Made by a program: the position numbers and the translations under genes. A DNA stretch of 10,982 nucleotides from Spongospora subterranea. Its lineage: Eukaryota; Endomyxa; Phytomyxea; Plasmodiophorida; Plasmodiophoridae. The notes beneath the pieces were generated by a model. The model was not told where the DNA came from, searched no databases, and worked only from the letters and a program-made list of their open reading frames with translations. This document shows positions 7,901 through 10,982 of the stretch, one piece after another (the first letter of the stretch is position 1; the number at the start of each line of letters is the position of its first letter). The stretch spans positions 1-10,982 of the forward strand of contig OUQQ01000650.1 of assembly GCA_900404475.1 (NCBI GenBank), given 5' to 3'.

Positions 7901-9210
7901 ATACTTTGAATTTGTCGATGGATTCGTCGATTTTGGCGATGGTTTCGTTGATTCTGGCGGTTTCCTGAGAAAGCTGTTCGTTCGATTTGCTGGAATTGCT
8001 GATCGTGATCAGTTCGTGTTTGTGCTTTCCCCGCTGTCGATAGAGCTGAACCAGGTCGTCGTCGTTGAACAATAGGACGGCGTCGGCGACCTTCCCCCAT
8101 CGTTCCTATATCGGCGACGACAAAACGACGACGGCGTCAGGGAAACCGGCGACAGCACCCTCGCAACGGAACTCGGCTCCGAACCTGGAAGAACTCCAAC
8201 AGTTCTTTCCGATCGGTGAAATCCTCGGGAACGTTCTGAACCCGAATCGTGTAATCGGACGCCCTCACCTCTAACTGATCCGATACCGCCGATTCCTTCA
8301 CAAAACAACAACAGAGAACAACAATTTTGTGTCAGGAAACTTCGAATCGTGGGACGTTGACCCGTTCCATTGGCACCTTTTCATGAAACTTCTTCAACGC
8401 CCTCACGAACCCAATGAAGAAAACGACGATGACGATATCCATTCCCGACACGATGGCGCCGATTGCGGGCTTCGTCAACTCCCGATCGAGATAGGGGATC
8501 GTGATCCCACTGGAGTTCGCTGAATGGGAATTTTGTGTGTCAGAAAGGGCAATTCGACCCCGATTGGCGAAGATGAACGGAGAAGGGGCATCACCTTTGC
8601 CAAACGACGCCAAGGTCGTATCGAATGGGCTGATCCAGAACGAATCCGGATTGGTCGCCTGCGATCACGACAGGATTGGTGAACGTTTGGCCCGAACTGA
8701 ACATGAGGGAAACGGGGACTACCAGAACACTGAAGAGTATTTGGGGAATCGCCAATCCGAACATGATCAGGAACGCGATCGTCAACTTCTTCAGCAACGC
8801 AAAGCTGTGGTTGGCCAGTTGGTATAAAGGAGCGGGGGCCGAGGGGAAACAATCGACCAAGGGCCAACACACTTAACTAGAGCAATATCCCTTTGCCGAA
8901 CTGGGCGAAATCATCGAACGTCACGATCGGGAACGGGATCGGCTTGTCGTTGACGTCCTTCGCCCGTGGATGGACCTGGTTCACGTACTGGATCGTGGTC
9001 TCCATCGACACCTGTTCCCCCTAGGCCAATATTCAGGGGATACCCGGGGGGGAGGATCGACGACATTCAACGCCTGGTGCAATCCCCCCTGACCGTTAAC
9101 GGCGCCAGGTCGACTATCGCCGACGACGGCGGTGGTGGTTGGTTGGGCAACGACGGCGATGGGCCAGCGGTTCCGGGTTCACCCGTCACCGCGTAATTAC
9201 CCGCTTTCAT
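4955..9210 (-). CDS. OSCA/CSC1/TMEM63-like polytopic channel with C-terminal zinc ribbon, 20 exons
   Basis: Hand-spliced exons are 9210-9094, 9020-8878, 8804-8595, 8509-8341, 8295-8185, 8105-7905, 7825-7734, 7666-7596, 7499-7309, 7180-7073, 7025-6869, 6732-6506, 6419-6261, 6199-6100, 6040-5949, 5886-5603, 5551-5463, 5387-5327, 5261-5129 and 5062-4955, giving 940 aa. All 19 introns (45-136 nt) are GT-AG and phase-consistent. In order: Pro-rich N-terminus; FDDFAQFGKGILLYF and a membrane segment (~95-118); second segment (~174-193); cytosolic RRM-like part with DYTIRVQNVP (227-236), a coiled coil and SFVVFNS (327-333); DPSDILFHNL (372-381); about seven further membrane segments (~392-412, 472-496, 514-531, 553-580, 616-650, 665-692, 735-760); SYHIHDQPQYLDAF (811-824); a Lys-rich and then a Gly/Asp linker; and a zinc ribbon C908-x2-C911-x18-C930-x2-C933. 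OSCA/CSC1 proteins are mechanically gated cation channels with an RNP-like cytosolic domain followed by an 'AP-x-P-x-DI-x-W-x-NL' motif, matched here by AADPSDILFHNL. The least certain joins are donor 7309/7308 and the N-terminal exon. The last two exons could belong to a separate gene. Confidence 0.75.
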
Positions 9211-9882
9211 TGATCGCCCCCGTTCCCTGATTCTCGTGCCGTTGCCGTTTCGCGCCCCCGGGCCCGTTTCTCACATGATGGACGTGGTGGTCCACATGGC
9301 GCTACACCGGTTGGCGGTCGACCCGGTACAGTCAGTGGTCCATGGGACGACTCGTCAATCGCTGGACTTTGATCCACCGTCTCGTTGAGGGGGAGAGGGG
9401 GGACGCGAGGGAAGATGTTCCATGATTGAGCACCCACTGAGCGGATCCGCGTTTTTGAGCAACGCCGCCATTCACGTTGAGACGCCCCGCCCAAGATAGT
9501 GCAGTTTACCTATGGTGTGGAGCGGGTGTGGGTTATGGGCCGTTTCCCTAATTGGTCGGAGACCCCCTTTTGACCCTTATCAGATGTTGTGCTGACAAGT
9601 ATTCAACACGTTGGGATGATCTTCACCATCAATTTTCGACGTTTTCACAGGTTTCGGTGGCGACAGATATCCAAGCGAAAGGCCATGGGGATGTGCTAAC
9701 GCCAACTCTCCTCATTTAGGGCGACACGGTTTTGTCAGCCAGGGACCTTGGCCACAACTCAACTGGTCTGACCTAATCGCACAGACAACTCTCATCGGAC
9801 CGCGCTGAGCTCGTTTATCACACTTAATCGACGTAATTTGTATTTTCTTATGAAAACAGTCCACTATAGTTTCGAATTGTTC
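9211..9882. other. Intergenic region between two minus-strand genes
   Basis: This stretch should hold the promoter and 5' UTR of the channel-like gene (start 9210) and the 3' end of the secreted-protein gene (stop 9883). An in-frame TGA at 9274-9276 lies upstream of the ATG at 9210-9208, which supports that ATG as the first possible start of the exon. A 95-codon reverse ORF (9207-9494) is Arg/Pro-rich, matches no motif and runs in another frame. No other feature was seen. The AT-rich part at 9820-9882 directly follows the upstream gene's stop and is the likely place for its poly(A) site. Confidence 0.4.
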
Positions 9883-10806
9883 CTAATTGTCGGCGAACGA
9901 TGGATCGAGGGACAGTCTGCACCAGACCTCGTTGACCCAGAAATTGTGTTCGGTCCAGAACCACTGCGACTCCTCATCGAAGTTGGAGACATCGCCTCTA
10001 GCAAGCCATGGCCACGCCCCCCGTTTCCCATGCTTCTTGGCCTTCTCGAACCGGCGCATCCAGCCGAAATTGTCGCCGGCGTTCGAGAACGTCTTCAGCA
10101 TCCACGAGTCCTCCTTGGGATGGTGTCGGGTGCAGGTCCACCCTTCCGCATCGACGTGTTTCTCGACGACCTGTCCATTGCTCATGAACTCGATGTTGAC
10201 CAGGATCCCGGCCAACCCGTCCTTGTCTTTGGCGTGGATCGCCAGAACGTCGCCGCTGACGACGTTATCGTACGTGTACTCCTTCATCCTCTCCCAACCT
10301 TGGTCGACCCATTCTGTCGTCCGCCCATTGAAGTACAGGGAGAACGCGTCGTCGACGATGATCTTGACCTTGATCTGGACGCCCATGGCGGTCGTGAGCG
10401 AGGGGCCATCGTCGTCCACCGGGGTCGGATACTGGTTTGGGTACGCCGACACCGTTGACTGAGCTGGAGCGAAATTCGGCGCCGGCTGATTGATCATGAT
10501 GACTGGAATATACGGGTGCTGGAAATGGGGCTCGCCGAACGATTGGGTGGGCGGCAATGGCGACGGGCCCTGAACACAATCGTCATCGAGATGAACCGGC
10601 GATGGCGGTGGCGCGTTCATCGTGACCGGGTGGTCACCGCAATCCGGTTGTTCGTGGGGGACGATGGGCTGGTGGTCGGGGCACGCGTCGCCGTCGAACT
10701 CATCGGGTGGTGCCGCGTCGTAGGACGTCATCATGTCCTGCGAGGTCACGACTTGGACGGCGATCAGGGCGAGTACGGCGATAATGGTCGTGGATTGGAG
10801 TTTCAT
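9883..10806 (-). CDS. Secreted protein with C-terminal VDDAF/VWCR domain, paralogue of the 1061-2437 product
   Basis: Single-exon gene, 307 aa. The frame is open further upstream to 10935, but the ATG at 10806-10804 is chosen because it begins a clean signal peptide (MKLQS, then hydrophobic TTIIAVLALIAVQVV, cleavage near TSQ). Residues about 24-140 are a Pro/Asp/His-rich linker with four cysteines. Residues about 144-297 are the domain shared with the other secreted gene: VDDAFSLYFNG (151-161), WVDQGW (166-171), GDVLAIHAKDKDGLAGIL (185-202), WTCTRHHPK (223-231), KHGKRGAWPW (258-267), FDEESQWFWTEHNF (276-289) and NEVWCR (292-297). It lacks the Gly repeats and the long poly-Pro tract of its paralogue, so the linkers have diverged while the domain stayed alike. 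C225 and C296 are the domain cysteines found in both. Function is unknown; an extracellular sugar-binding or matrix role is inference from the fold-like pattern. Confidence 0.85.
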   Translation of the reverse strand: MKLQSTTIIAVLALIAVQVVTSQDMMTSYDAAPPDEFDGDACPDHQPIVPHEQPDCGDHPVTMNAPPPSPVHLDDDCVQGPSPLPPTQSFGEPHFQHPYIPVIMINQPAPNFAPAQSTVSAYPNQYPTPVDDDGPSLTTAMGVQIKVKIIVDDAFSLYFNGRTTEWVDQGWERMKEYTYDNVVSGDVLAIHAKDKDGLAGILVNIEFMSNGQVVEKHVDAEGWTCTRHHPKEDSWMLKTFSNAGDNFGWMRRFEKAKKHGKRGAWPWLARGDVSNFDEESQWFWTEHNFWVNEVWCRLSLDPSFADN

Positions 10807-10982
10807 TGGTTGATTTGAAGTATGACGATCAACCGGAACCGGATCGTGGCGTTTTGTCAGGGCCGGGATCTCATAGACTGAGGAATTCGGGGGTGTTTCC
10901 GGGTGAGTCACCCATCCGGGCTGTGTTATCGCCACGATCGTCAGGGGAGAGCCGTCCGATCTATGGGGAGGAGTTCCCCCCC
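10807..10982 (-). promoter_or_regulatory. Upstream region of the second secreted-protein gene
   Basis: This is the 5' flank of the gene starting at 10806 and is cut by the window edge. The gene's frame stays open through 43 more codons here, up to a possible ATG at 10935-10933. That extension would bury the signal peptide, so I treat this as 5' UTR and promoter. No TATA-like or initiator element is clear. Confidence 0.3.

Noticed and set aside
9838..10458. 206-codon forward ORF over the second secreted-protein gene, plus an overlapping 191-codon ORF
   Set aside because: Both are antisense to a gene with a signal peptide and a domain conserved in its paralogue. They show no motif of their own.
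1..10982. Bacterial operon, CRISPR array, tRNA or rRNA genes
   Set aside because: No spaced direct repeats, no cloverleaf with the conserved T-loop sequence, and no rRNA-like stretch were seen. The gene structure is plainly spliceosomal and eukaryotic.

Overview
The window is nuclear DNA of a eukaryote. Two of its genes can only be read by removing many short GT-AG introns (about 45 to 136 nt). Most of the large simple ORFs are antisense or out-of-frame shadows. One gene resembles CFAP144/FAM183, an axonemal protein of ciliated cells. Another is a multi-exon OSCA/CSC1/TMEM63-like membrane channel of a kind common in protists. A compact, intron-rich, flagellated or ciliated organism, probably a protist, fits best. 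I cannot name the lineage from the sequence alone.

Layout. At 2-244 (+) lies an open frame that may be the tail of a gene cut by the window edge. At 1061-2437 (+) is an intronless gene for a secreted protein: signal peptide, Gly/Gln repeats, a long Pro/Ser tract, then a C-terminal domain of about 150 residues. At 2944-3621 (+) is a decayed transposase-like coding region that I read as a hAT-type relic, with frame changes and stops. It is followed by an AT-rich inverted repeat at 3771-3850. On the minus strand, four exons in 4800-3970 encode a 162-aa CFAP144-like protein. Also on the minus strand, twenty exons in 9210-4955 encode a 940-aa polytopic OSCA/CSC1-like protein that ends in a Cys4 zinc ribbon. 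At 10806-9883 (-) is a second intronless secreted protein, whose C-terminal domain is clearly paralogous to that of the first gene.

The points of most interest are three. The secreted paralogue pair shares a distinctive domain (VDDAF, GDV-AIH-KDK-GLAGIL, WFW--HNF--NEVWCR) and faces inward from the two ends of the window. The channel-like gene appears fused to a C-terminal zinc ribbon. The transposase relic sits between host genes. All exon joins were made by hand from splice consensus, reading-frame phase and recalled family motifs. They are internally consistent but need transcript support.
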